Below are positions 49,424 through 57,838 of a stretch of 64,000 nt of DNA, piece by piece. The DNA lies in the NCBI GenBank assembly GCA_039933105.1, contig JBDTOT010000006.1:1-64000 (forward strand), in the 5' to 3' direction. Within the stretch, counting starts at the first letter, position 1. Each line of letters begins with the position of its first letter. Below the pieces are notes generated by a model. That model was not told the DNA's origin. It was given only the letters and a program-made list of their open reading frames with translations, and made no database searches. Origin of the DNA: FEN-1219 sp039933105. Its GTDB lineage: Bacteria; Pseudomonadota; Gammaproteobacteria; Steroidobacterales; Rariloculaceae. Made by a program: the position numbers and the translations under genes.

Positions 49424-50536
49424 CTACTGCTTCTTCAGCACGCGGTCGAGCTCGCCGCGCTGCGCGAGCTCGTTGTAGAACGGCCGCGCGTCGCACGGCT
49501 CGCTCTCGATCAGGCCCACCGCCGCGTCGCCACGTTGCGAGCCGCGCGTGCGCACGAGCGGAGCCGTGTACAGCTTGTCGTATACGGTCATCGTACGTTC
49601 CATCGTCAGGCCGTCGGCGGCCGGTGTCCAACGCTCGACGATCCGCGTGTCGTTACCGCCGCTCATGGGGTAGCCCGAGCCGTCGAGCCAGCCCGGCAAC
49701 AGCATCGTGGTCTCGATGACCAGCGTCTTGCCTTCCCACTTGCCTGTCGACCAGCCCATCGACGTCAGCGGCTGTTCCTTCGCTGGTTTGCGGCCGTCCA
49801 TCCAGACGCGCCGCGGCGTGTTGTCCTGCATGAACACCATCAGGTAGTGGGAGCCTGCGTCTAGGATCTGCATCGGATACGGTGAGCCGAAGATGCGCGG
49901 CAACCCGGGCGGCAGGCAGCGCAGCACGGGGTCGTCGCCGTACTTGGCGGTGTGTGCCGCGTAGGTGGCCTTCGCCTGCGGCGACATGGGCATCGGCTTC
50001 GGCTCGAAGTCATCGACCGTCACGTGGAATTTGTAGCGGTTGTCCCAGTAGCCGCTTAGATCGGCGGCGTACTTATTCGGGTGCACCGTGTAGTCCACGT
50101 TCGGGTTGGCCGTGATCTGTGTTTCGCTGCCCGGCGTCACGCAGCGGCCGAGTTGGCGGCCTTTCTCCGCTCCGCTGTCGAGATTGATGCACGTCGCGTA
50201 CAGCTTCTTCACGCCATCACGGCCAAGGTTTCCCTTGGCGGATACCTGCATGCCCACGGTGACGGTCTGCTCGCTCCAGTTCTGTGTCCGGTACGCGGGC
50301 AAATTGCCAGGCGGTAGCAGCGCCCACGTCTCGGTTTTGCCGTTCGGCAGCTTCATCGCGACGTCGTAGCGAATGTGTGGGTTCTGCCACCAGACACCGG
50401 TGACCTCGCCTTTGACCTCACCCGTGAGGCTCGCGTCGAATTCGCTCGCGAAGGAGTGATGCGCATGCGCGGCAGGCGCGAGCGCCAGTGTCGCTCCCGC
50501 GATCGCAGCCAGTGTCATCCCATGGATGAATTTCAT
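49424..50536 (-). CDS. Exported fusion of DUF6152 and the 27201-type domain
   Basis: A 370-residue protein. Signal peptide ending AAHA, then mature HHSFASEFDASLTGEV and WWQNPHIRYDV (DUF6152), followed from about residue 180 by CLPPGLPRIFGSPYPMQILD, a VWMDGRKP motif and WSTGKWEGKTLVIETTM, matching the product of 27201-27962. The C-terminus adds about 70 residues. Cysteines at CINLD and CVTPG may form a disulphide. Function unknown. Start ATG at 50536 behind GGGGGG. Confidence 0.82.
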   Translation of the reverse strand: MKFIHGMTLAAIAGATLALAPAAHAHHSFASEFDASLTGEVKGEVTGVWWQNPHIRYDVAMKLPNGKTETWALLPPGNLPAYRTQNWSEQTVTVGMQVSAKGNLGRDGVKKLYATCINLDSGAEKGRQLGRCVTPGSETQITANPNVDYTVHPNKYAADLSGYWDNRYKFHVTVDDFEPKPMPMSPQAKATYAAHTAKYGDDPVLRCLPPGLPRIFGSPYPMQILDAGSHYLMVFMQDNTPRRVWMDGRKPAKEQPLTSMGWSTGKWEGKTLVIETTMLLPGWLDGSGYPMSGGNDTRIVERWTPAADGLTMERTMTVYDKLYTAPLVRTRGSQRGDAAVGLIESEPCDARPFYNELAQRGELDRVLKKQ

Positions 50537-50568
50537 GAGTGAATCCCCCCGCTTTTCGTGCACTCAGT

Positions 50569-51915
50569 TTAGGCCGGGCGGCTGAAGAACTCTACGAGTC
50601 GCACGAGCGCCAGCGTGTCCTGGCGACAGTAGTCGAGCAACGCGCGGCGCAAGGCGTCGCGGCGCGGAGCGGCCGTGTTCGGGGCGCTGGCTTCTACATA
50701 AGCGCGCTGGGCCGCGAGTCCGTCGCGCACTTCGCCGAGCTTCGCGTAATCGAGATCGGGAGCGACGGTGGGCAGCACGGCTTTCAGCGACCACGAGCCG
50801 TTCAGTGCTGCGTGATCGTAGTGCTGTTTCGTCGGCGGATGCAGATCGACGAGCCGGGCAATCGCGGCATTCAGCTGCACAGCGAGATCCGGGTAACGGT
50901 TCGCGAGACTGGCGAGCATGCGGCGCTCGTAATCCGTGTAGACCACGATCGGACCCGTGGCGCCGAGCGTCGTGAGCAGGCTCTCCGCGAACGCTCGCAT
51001 GGGCGGCGCGCCGCTCGTGTCGAGAAATTCGGCGTGGCGCTCTCCTTTCGGCGCAGTCTCGATGTGGCACGACCACTGGAACGGCAGCGCTTCGTACGGC
51101 CGCGTGCCGGCGAACGCGGGTACGGCGTGGCTGATGGTTTCGAAGTCCAAATAGAACCGCGGATACGGCAGCGCGCGTACGAAGTCCCGCAGCTCGGCGC
51201 CGACCTTCGGCGCTCCTCGCAGCGGCGAGGCCGCGGGCGTCGGGGCGCAATGCTCGTAGAAGTCACAGGTGTGCGGCGTTCGGCACTGCTTGCCCACGGC
51301 AATTGCCGGCTCGTCGATATCGGCCAAGGTCGAGCGTGTGCCCGCGACGAGCGGCGGAACGTTCTTCAGGCGCTCGCGCACGGCGTCCGTCACGTCGTGC
51401 TCGATCAGCAGGCCTTCGTAGCGACCGTCGCCCGCGTAGACGAACGTCGTGTCGATGGTGGCGATCACGATCTGTCGCGGCGGCAGCCCAGCAGCCGTTA
51501 GCGCCCATGCCTGGATCGCGCAGTCGTCGAGATAGTGATCCTTCACGCGCGTGCCCGACTTGACCTCGATCATGCGCGGCTCGGCGGCGCTGCGGTCGAG
51601 CACGTCGATGCGCACGCTGACGCCCTCGTGGTCGAAGGTGGCTTCGAAGATCGGTTCGCTACCGCCGGCGGCGACCAACGCTCGCGTCGCGTCGATCGCG
51701 GCGCGCAGGCCGCGGTCGAAGCTCACGACGTGGCCCGCGCCGCCGCCATACAGCTGGCGCGCGATCGCGCCGACGTCATTGCCGGTTCCGAGCCGCATGG
51801 CCTTCTCGGCCGAAGGCTCCTCGAGCTCCGGGTTATAGGTCTCGAGCCAGACGCGGCGCGGGCATTGCGCGTACGACTGCAGCTTGGTCTTCGATAGGGC
51901 CATCGGGGGCGGCAT
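50569..51915 (-). CDS. DUF2779 nuclease: Cas4-like domain plus DEDD-type domain
   Basis: A 448-residue protein. N-terminal SKTKLQSYAQCPRRVWLE with a later QCRTPHTCDFYEHC cluster marks a Fe-S PD-(D/E)xK nuclease; MIEVKSGTRVK holds the catalytic E-x-K. DUF2779 starts near residue 250 with FYLDFETISHA, a DEDD-like DxE, and ends in a YCRQDTLALVRLV helix. ATG 51915 or 51903. Same two-nuclease plan as the 45445-48996 protein, without helicase. Confidence 0.84.
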   Translation of the reverse strand: MPPPMALSKTKLQSYAQCPRRVWLETYNPELEEPSAEKAMRLGTGNDVGAIARQLYGGGAGHVVSFDRGLRAAIDATRALVAAGGSEPIFEATFDHEGVSVRIDVLDRSAAEPRMIEVKSGTRVKDHYLDDCAIQAWALTAAGLPPRQIVIATIDTTFVYAGDGRYEGLLIEHDVTDAVRERLKNVPPLVAGTRSTLADIDEPAIAVGKQCRTPHTCDFYEHCAPTPAASPLRGAPKVGAELRDFVRALPYPRFYLDFETISHAVPAFAGTRPYEALPFQWSCHIETAPKGERHAEFLDTSGAPPMRAFAESLLTTLGATGPIVVYTDYERRMLASLANRYPDLAVQLNAAIARLVDLHPPTKQHYDHAALNGSWSLKAVLPTVAPDLDYAKLGEVRDGLAAQRAYVEASAPNTAAPRRDALRRALLDYCRQDTLALVRLVEFFSRPA

Positions 51916-52029
51916 GCCGCCTAAGATCGCTGCTTAAGGGGGCTTCCCGCAACGTTGCCGTGGCGCCGCAAATGTGCTCGGTCGCAATCGTTGCGGTAGC
52001 ATCGCGCGCATGAAGGGGAGGGAGTTCGC

Positions 52030-53250
52030 ATGACGAGACATTCGCTGTGGCTCGGCGTTGCCGCCGGTTTGATGCTGGGCTCGGGCGCGCATGCGCAACC
52101 GCCGGCAGCGCCGAAGGTGCTGATGCCGAAAGCCGGAGCGCCGCTGACGCTCGATTCCGGCCGCCAGAAGATCAAGGTCGCGCTGGTCGCGGACACCCTC
52201 GTCGCACCGTGGGACATCGTGTTCATCCCAGGCACGAGCAACCTGCTCGTGACCGAGAGCACGGGCGCTCTGCGCTTGATCGAGAACGGCAAGCTGGTGC
52301 CGGAGCCCTCGTGGACCTCGCCCTCGCCGAAGGGCAACGACGTGCTGCACGGCGTCGTCGTGCATCCCGACTTCGCGCGCAATCACGTGGTGTACGTGTC
52401 GTACATGAAGGGCGACGACATGAAGCAGACGCTCGCGATATCGCGCGGTCGTCTGGACGGCCACAAGCTCGTCGACGCGAAAGAAATCTTCGTCGCCGAT
52501 GCGTGGGTCAATGCGCGCATGGCGTTCAACGGTCGTATGGAGTTCGGCCCCGACAAGACGCTGTACGTCACCGTCGGCGACCGCGATCCCTTGTGCTGCC
52601 AGCCGAAGGACGACAACAGCGTCAGAATCCTTGCGCAGAGCCTCGCGAGCGACGTTGGCAAGACGCTGCGCCTGACTGAAGACGGCGGCATACCGAAGGA
52701 CAACCCGTTCGTCGGCCGCGCCGGTGCTAGACCTGAGATCTTCACGTACGGCCACCGCAACGGCTTCGGTTTGCGCTTCCACCCGGAAACCGGCGAGCTG
52801 TGGCAGCTCGAGATCGGGCCGATGGGCGGCGACGAGGTCAATATCTTGAAAGCCGGCTCGAACTACGGCTGGCCGCTCGTATCGATGGGCCGCAATTACT
52901 CCGGCACGTTGGTCTCGGATCAGCCGTGGTACCGCGAAGGCATGGTCGAGCCGCGATTATTCTGGGTACCGGCGATCAGCCCGGCGGGCATGGCGTTCTA
53001 CACGGGCGACAAGTTTCCGGAATGGAAGAACGACTTGATCGTCGGTGCGCTGTCGGGCCAGCACGTCGAGCGCATCTCGTTCGGTCGGCCGGGCCAGGCT
53101 GAGCCGCGACAGGTGTTGCTGCGCGAGCTCGGTGTGCGTTTCCGCGACGTGGAGATTGGGCCCGACGGCTACATCTACTTCGCGACCGAAGTGCGCTACG
53201 GCAGCGGTCAGCCCGACGGCGCCGTGATCAGGATCGAGCCGGCGCAATAG
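52030..53250 (+). CDS. Exported PQQ-dependent sugar dehydrogenase-like beta-propeller
   Basis: A 406-residue protein. Signal peptide to about SGAHA-QPP. The GSDH six-bladed propeller shows APWDIVFIPGTSNLLVTEST, LHGVVVHPDFARN, TVGDRDPLCC, FTYGHRNGFGLRFHP and GGDEVNILKAGSNYGWP. This is the YliI/Asd group, which may oxidise aldoses in the periplasm with PQQ. The CC pair is also seen in soluble GDH relatives. The ATG lies behind GGGGAGGGAG. Confidence 0.88.
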   Translation: MTRHSLWLGVAAGLMLGSGAHAQPPAAPKVLMPKAGAPLTLDSGRQKIKVALVADTLVAPWDIVFIPGTSNLLVTESTGALRLIENGKLVPEPSWTSPSPKGNDVLHGVVVHPDFARNHVVYVSYMKGDDMKQTLAISRGRLDGHKLVDAKEIFVADAWVNARMAFNGRMEFGPDKTLYVTVGDRDPLCCQPKDDNSVRILAQSLASDVGKTLRLTEDGGIPKDNPFVGRAGARPEIFTYGHRNGFGLRFHPETGELWQLEIGPMGGDEVNILKAGSNYGWPLVSMGRNYSGTLVSDQPWYREGMVEPRLFWVPAISPAGMAFYTGDKFPEWKNDLIVGALSGQHVERISFGRPGQAEPRQVLLRELGVRFRDVEIGPDGYIYFATEVRYGSGQPDGAVIRIEPAQ

Positions 53251-53265
53251 CGCGACACGGGACGG

Positions 53266-54108
53266 TCACTCGAACTCGTAGAGCGCGAACGTCGTTTCGC
53301 GTGTGGCTCTCACGTTCAGCGTGCATTGGCCCCACGCGTCGGGAAGGGTCCAATCCACGTCGGCTGCGTACTTGAGCCTGTGTTTCATCTTGCCGCAGGC
53401 GACGCTTAGGTCGCGGATACGTCCGGTCACGCTGCCGAGCGTGAACGAGCGCGAGGTCAGCGGATGAACCCAGTCCACCAGGCCGATGCGCACCTGAAAA
53501 AGGTGCTGCGCTTGAAACGGCAGCCCCTTCTCGCCTGAGGGCATTTCCCACTCCAGCGTCCGGAATGACTTTAAACCGGTCATGAGCTCCTCCGCCTGGT
53601 AGGTCTGACCGAGATGCATCACTGCGGCCCGCAGTGCCGGGTCGCTATGCGCCAGCTCGCCCATCTCTTGCTTGATCTTCTGCTCGGTCGCGAGCTGGTT
53701 CGCGCGCGACGCCTGCACGAAGCCCGTAGACGTACCGGCAACCGAGCCCAGGCTCGCGCTCTGCATACCTCGAATCGTAGAGTCGGCAATGGCCTGATCG
53801 AACTTCCGCCACGCGTTCGACAGGCACACCGGTGTATTGATATGGGATGTGACCCGCCTGCGCACATAACAGTGGATGTCGTAGAGATCATTGCTGTTGA
53901 TGTCGTTGAAACGCGCGTAGACGGCTTCCTCCGAGCGCTTGATTTCGAACCGCAGCTTTTCGAGCGCCTTGGCGCGAACGATGATCTCGTCGGCGGCAGG
54001 TGCGTTTGCGCCGGATTTAGGAAGGTCGGCTGCGCTCGTTGCGGCCTCGGACATCAGGCCGGCACACAACGCAGTGGCAAGCAAAACGGCCGTGTGGTTG
54101 GCTTTCAC
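53266..54108 (-). CDS. Exported hypothetical protein
   Basis: A 280-residue product with a signal peptide (about residues 1-26), a short linker and a coiled-coil-prone start, ADEIIVRAKALEKLRFEIKR. Cysteines in DIHCYVRR and PVCLSN may pair. No family recognised. Starts with GTG at 54108 behind GGGAGGGG. It converges on the PQQ-type gene (15-base gap). Confidence 0.6.
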   Translation of the reverse strand: MKANHTAVLLATALCAGLMSEAATSAADLPKSGANAPAADEIIVRAKALEKLRFEIKRSEEAVYARFNDINSNDLYDIHCYVRRRVTSHINTPVCLSNAWRKFDQAIADSTIRGMQSASLGSVAGTSTGFVQASRANQLATEQKIKQEMGELAHSDPALRAAVMHLGQTYQAEELMTGLKSFRTLEWEMPSGEKGLPFQAQHLFQVRIGLVDWVHPLTSRSFTLGSVTGRIRDLSVACGKMKHRLKYAADVDWTLPDAWGQCTLNVRATRETTFALYEFE

Positions 54109-54301
54109 GAGTGGCCCCTCCCAGTCGGGATGATCGCTCCGGGGTGCGCTCTACATTAGCTCCCTTAGGCTAGCACCTCCGAAGCCGTGCTTCTCGGCGC
54201 CAAGCCTTTTGGCGGCTGTCCAGGGAGGGATTGTTCCGCTAAAGTCGTCGGCAAACGGCCGAACGGGCCGAAACACGAACAACGCGTACGGGGGATTTAC
54301 C

Positions 54302-55015
54302 ATGCGGAAGTCAGTGAACCTCATCGCGGCGGTACTCGCGCTCGCGGCCGTCAGCACGGCGGCATCGGCGGCGAAGATCGCGGTGATCGGCAGCGGCAAT
54401 GTGGCCACGGCGCTTGGGCCTGGCTTCGCGGCGCAAGGCCATACGATCGTGTACGGCTCGCGGAATCCGAGCGAGCAGAAGGTCAAGGATCTCGTGGCCA
54501 AGACCGGCCATGGCGCCACGGCCGCGTCGCAGACGGACGCCGTCAAAGGCGCGGACATCATCGTGCTGGCGGTGCCCGGCACCGCGGCCGAGCAGGTCGT
54601 GAAGAGCCTTGGCGATCTGTCGGGCAAGATCATTCTCGACCCGACGAACCGCGTGGATCGCAGCCCGACCGACGGATACGCCAACTACGGCTTGGCGACC
54701 GGTAGCAACGCGGAGCTGATCCAAGCGGCCCAGCCGAAGGCGAAGGTGGTCAAGGCGTTCAATACGTTGAACGTGAAGCAGATGATCGATCCGGCCACCT
54801 CGGGGGGTGCCCTATCGATTCCGATCGTGGGCGACGATCCGGCTGCGCGTGCCACGGTGGCCGCGCTCGTGAAAGGCATGAAGCTCGAGCCCGTCGATCT
54901 CGGCCCGCTGCGTTATGCGCGCGTGCTCGAGGAGATGCTCGTGATCTGGGCGAACGCGCGCAGTCACAACGGCGCGTACAACTATTACCTGCGCCCGGAG
55001 CCGAAGGCGAACTGA
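54302..55015 (+). CDS. F420/NADP oxidoreductase-like Rossmann protein with signal peptide
   Basis: A 237-residue protein. Residues 1-23 (MRKSVNLIAAVLALAAVSTA then ASAA) look like a Sec signal peptide, then comes the Rossmann start KIAVIGSGNVATALGPGFA and the NADP-type YGSRNPSEQ. Related proteins are cytosolic NADPH:F420 or ferric reductase-like enzymes, so export is odd. Conserved VVKAFNTLNVKQM follows. Start at ATG 54302 after GGGGG. Confidence 0.78.
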   Translation: MRKSVNLIAAVLALAAVSTAASAAKIAVIGSGNVATALGPGFAAQGHTIVYGSRNPSEQKVKDLVAKTGHGATAASQTDAVKGADIIVLAVPGTAAEQVVKSLGDLSGKIILDPTNRVDRSPTDGYANYGLATGSNAELIQAAQPKAKVVKAFNTLNVKQMIDPATSGGALSIPIVGDDPAARATVAALVKGMKLEPVDLGPLRYARVLEEMLVIWANARSHNGAYNYYLRPEPKAN

Positions 55016-55039
55016 GCGCGCGCCTCGCGCGCGAACGCG

Positions 55040-56428
55040 CTAGGAGCCCTGCAGCAGGTCGCTCGGCGTCTTGCCGGCAGCGTTCTTACGCTCGTCGGCG
55101 CCGAGTTCTTTGAGAAGCGCCACGATATCGGGCGCTTTGCGTAACGCGGCGAAATGCAGCGCCGTGTTGCCGGAGTCTTTCTGCACCGCGTTCAGCGCTG
55201 CGCCTTTGGCCGCGAGCGCGCGAATCGCGGCCAGCCGTTTCGGATCGCCCGTGACTGCAGGGGCGCCGAACTTCTGTCGCGAGTATCCGGCCAGTAGCAT
55301 CAGCGGCGTCGCGCCGTCTTCCGCCGAGACCGACGGGCTCGCGCCCTTCGCCACGAGCAGGTCCACCACCGCGAAGTCGCCCGCCGCGGCCGCGCGATCG
55401 AGCGGCGTGGCGCCCTTCGGCACCTCGATCTCGCCCGCCACCGTGCGCTCGGGAATGCCCTTCGTGTACGGCATGTCGGCCTTCGCTCCGTGCTCGAGCA
55501 ACGCCGCGATCACGTCCAGGTTCGACACCTGGCCGTCTTTCTCGGGCGGGTTCGGCCGTTGCGCGTAGTAGCCCAGGTTGCGCGTGTCGACGGCGAGGTA
55601 CAGCGAACCATCGTTCACCTTCACACCGCGGTCGATCAGCTTCTTCGCGAGCGTGTAGTGACCGTTCACGATCGCGAGCTGCAGCGACGAGAGTTGGTAC
55701 ATCGGCTCGACCGCGTTCGCGTCGGCGCCGGCCTCGAGCAGCTTGTTGGCGGCTGCGACGGAGCCTTGCCGCGCTGCGAACTGCAGCGCCGTGAGGCCGC
55801 CTAGGTCGCGCGTTTTCGGTACGTTGCCCTGCGAGTAGCTGATCTTGACCCAATCGTGCTTCGTCGACGCGCGGTTCACTTTCGCACCGGCCTGCAGCAG
55901 TAGTTCGACTACGTCCGCATGATTCTCCATGGCAGCCCACATCAGTGCAGTCTGACCGTGCCACTTCTCCGTGGCATCGACCGACCCGCCGTGTGCAAGG
56001 AGTGCGCTCACGCTCTCGGCGTCGCCCGCGCGCGCGGCCGTCATGAGCACCGTTTCGCCGGCGCCGAAGGCGGCGTTCGCGTTGCCGCCGGCATTGAGCA
56101 TCGCCGTCAGCATTTCGGCGTTGGCAACCGTGGCAGCTTCGTGCAGCGGCGTCACGCCGAAGCGGTTCGCGAGATTCGGATCTGCGCCGGCTTCGAGCAG
56201 GAGCTGCACGGCTTCGAGATCGTTCGCGTGCGCGGCCCAGTGCAGCGCGGAGGCCGATTGCGCGTCGAGCGTGTTTACCGGTACGCCTTCGGCGATGAAG
56301 CCGCGCGCTTTCGCGAGGTCGTGTGCGCGAATCGCCGTGACGAGCCGCGCGTCGTCCGGGGTTGCAGCCAAAGCCGCTGCCGCGGCTGCCGTCGCGGCGA
56401 GTCCAACCAGTGCCAATCGCCTAAACAT
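55040..56428 (-). CDS. Exported ankyrin-repeat protein
   Basis: A 462-residue protein. Signal peptide to about ALAA-TPD. At least ten ankyrin units follow, e.g. SASALHWAAHANDLEAVQLL, GVTPLHEAATVANAEMLTAM and GQTALMWAAMENHADVVELL. The last module is NTALHFAALRKAPDIVALL. Protein-binding scaffold in the periplasm; it ends the DUF1592/DUF1552 operon (start 7 bases after the DUF1552 stop). Confidence 0.88.
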   Translation of the reverse strand: MFRRLALVGLAATAAAAAALAATPDDARLVTAIRAHDLAKARGFIAEGVPVNTLDAQSASALHWAAHANDLEAVQLLLEAGADPNLANRFGVTPLHEAATVANAEMLTAMLNAGGNANAAFGAGETVLMTAARAGDAESVSALLAHGGSVDATEKWHGQTALMWAAMENHADVVELLLQAGAKVNRASTKHDWVKISYSQGNVPKTRDLGGLTALQFAARQGSVAAANKLLEAGADANAVEPMYQLSSLQLAIVNGHYTLAKKLIDRGVKVNDGSLYLAVDTRNLGYYAQRPNPPEKDGQVSNLDVIAALLEHGAKADMPYTKGIPERTVAGEIEVPKGATPLDRAAAAGDFAVVDLLVAKGASPSVSAEDGATPLMLLAGYSRQKFGAPAVTGDPKRLAAIRALAAKGAALNAVQKDSGNTALHFAALRKAPDIVALLKELGADERKNAAGKTPSDLLQGS

Positions 56429-56434
56429 GGCCGC

Positions 56435-57814
56435 TCAGGCGAGCGAGACGTCGCCGTTGCTTGCGCACTGCGCGACGCCGTAGCTCTCGCTGTCGACGCC
56501 GAACAATTGCTGCACGCTGACCAAGAGGTTTGCGATCGGCGTCATCTTGTCGAACTTCGGAATTGCCGGGTTCGCGCGCTCGGCCGCAAGTTTGCCGGCC
56601 TGGATGTGGCGGCCGCCGGCGAGCTTGCCGCCTGCGTTGCCGGCCAGAAGGATCGGCAGATTCAGGTGGTTGTGCACGTTGCCGTCGCTCATGCCGCTGC
56701 CATAGACGAACAGCGAGTTCTCGAGCAGGTTGCTGTCACCGTCCGGCGTGTTTTTCAACCGGCGCAGGAAGTTTGCGAACAAGCTCAGGTTGTACGTGTC
56801 GACCTTCGCCTTCTTCTCCATCTGCTTCGCGTCGTAGTTGTTGTGCGAGATCGGATGATGGCCGTCGGCGATTCCGATCTGCGGGTAGGAGAGGCCCGAC
56901 AGCTCGCGACCCATCATCAACGACGTCACGCGCGTGAGGTCGCCCTGGAACGCGAGCGCCTGCAACTCGAACATCAAGTTCACGTGCTCTTCGAACGACT
57001 GCGGCACGCCGGCCGGAGTCGGCGGCGCTTCCAGGCTGCGCTCCGAGCGCTGCGTCTCGGCCTGCACGATGCGACGTTCGACTTCGCGAACGTTCGCGAG
57101 ATATTCCTCGAGCCGTGCCTTGTCATGGCTCGCGAGCGTGCGGTCGAGGCCCTGCACGTCGGCCGCCACCGCGTCGAGAATGCTGGTGCTCTGCTCCAGG
57201 CGCGTGCGGCGCGCTGCAGCGCTCGTGCCGTCGCCGCCGAACATGCGCTCGAAAACGACGCGCGGGTTCAGCTCCATCGGCAACGGCTGCGTGGGCGTGC
57301 GCCACGAGATCGTGTCCATGTAGGTGCAGAGATAATCACCGGCGCACGTGCCGAAGATGTTCGAGCTGTCCTCGATCGCGAGCTCCATCGAAGGGAACGT
57401 CGTGCCGCGGCCGATCTTCTGCGCGACGACCTGATCGATCGACGTGTTCAGCTTGATGACGTTGCCGCGCGGCGCGTGCGCGCTGGTCGAGAAGAAGCCG
57501 GGGCAAGCGGAGTGAACATTCGCACCCTCGGAGTAGAGGCCGCTCACGACGTTGAAGTGCTCTCGCATATCCGCGAGCGGCTTCAAGATCACGGGTAGCT
57601 CGAAGTCCTTGCCGGTTTTCTTCGGCATCCACACGTCCATGATCACGCCGTGTGGCACGTACACGATGCCGAACCGCTGCACGCGTTGTCCCGCGGCGGT
57701 CTGCGCCAGAGCGGTGCCAGCGGGGATCATCGCGTCGAGCAGCGGCAGCGCCACGGAAGCGCCGACACCCTTCAACACGGTGCGTCGAGACAGATGCTTT
57801 TTGCCGATGAACAT
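56435..57814 (-). CDS. DUF1552 family protein, Tat-exported
   Basis: A 459-residue protein. The N-terminus KKHLSRRTVLKGVGASVALP has a twin-arginine motif. The DUF1552 core includes FGIVYVPHGVIMDVWMP, FNVVSGLYSEGANVHSACPG and DGHHPISHNNYD; related sulfatase/phosphatase-fold proteins (DUF1501) share this type of His/Asp motif. ATG 57814 after GGGGG. It lies 24 bases downstream of the DUF1592 gene. Confidence 0.88.
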   Translation of the reverse strand: MFIGKKHLSRRTVLKGVGASVALPLLDAMIPAGTALAQTAAGQRVQRFGIVYVPHGVIMDVWMPKKTGKDFELPVILKPLADMREHFNVVSGLYSEGANVHSACPGFFSTSAHAPRGNVIKLNTSIDQVVAQKIGRGTTFPSMELAIEDSSNIFGTCAGDYLCTYMDTISWRTPTQPLPMELNPRVVFERMFGGDGTSAAARRTRLEQSTSILDAVAADVQGLDRTLASHDKARLEEYLANVREVERRIVQAETQRSERSLEAPPTPAGVPQSFEEHVNLMFELQALAFQGDLTRVTSLMMGRELSGLSYPQIGIADGHHPISHNNYDAKQMEKKAKVDTYNLSLFANFLRRLKNTPDGDSNLLENSLFVYGSGMSDGNVHNHLNLPILLAGNAGGKLAGGRHIQAGKLAAERANPAIPKFDKMTPIANLLVSVQQLFGVDSESYGVAQCASNGDVSLA

Positions 57815-57838
57815 AAAACGAACCCCCTTCCTCAAACG

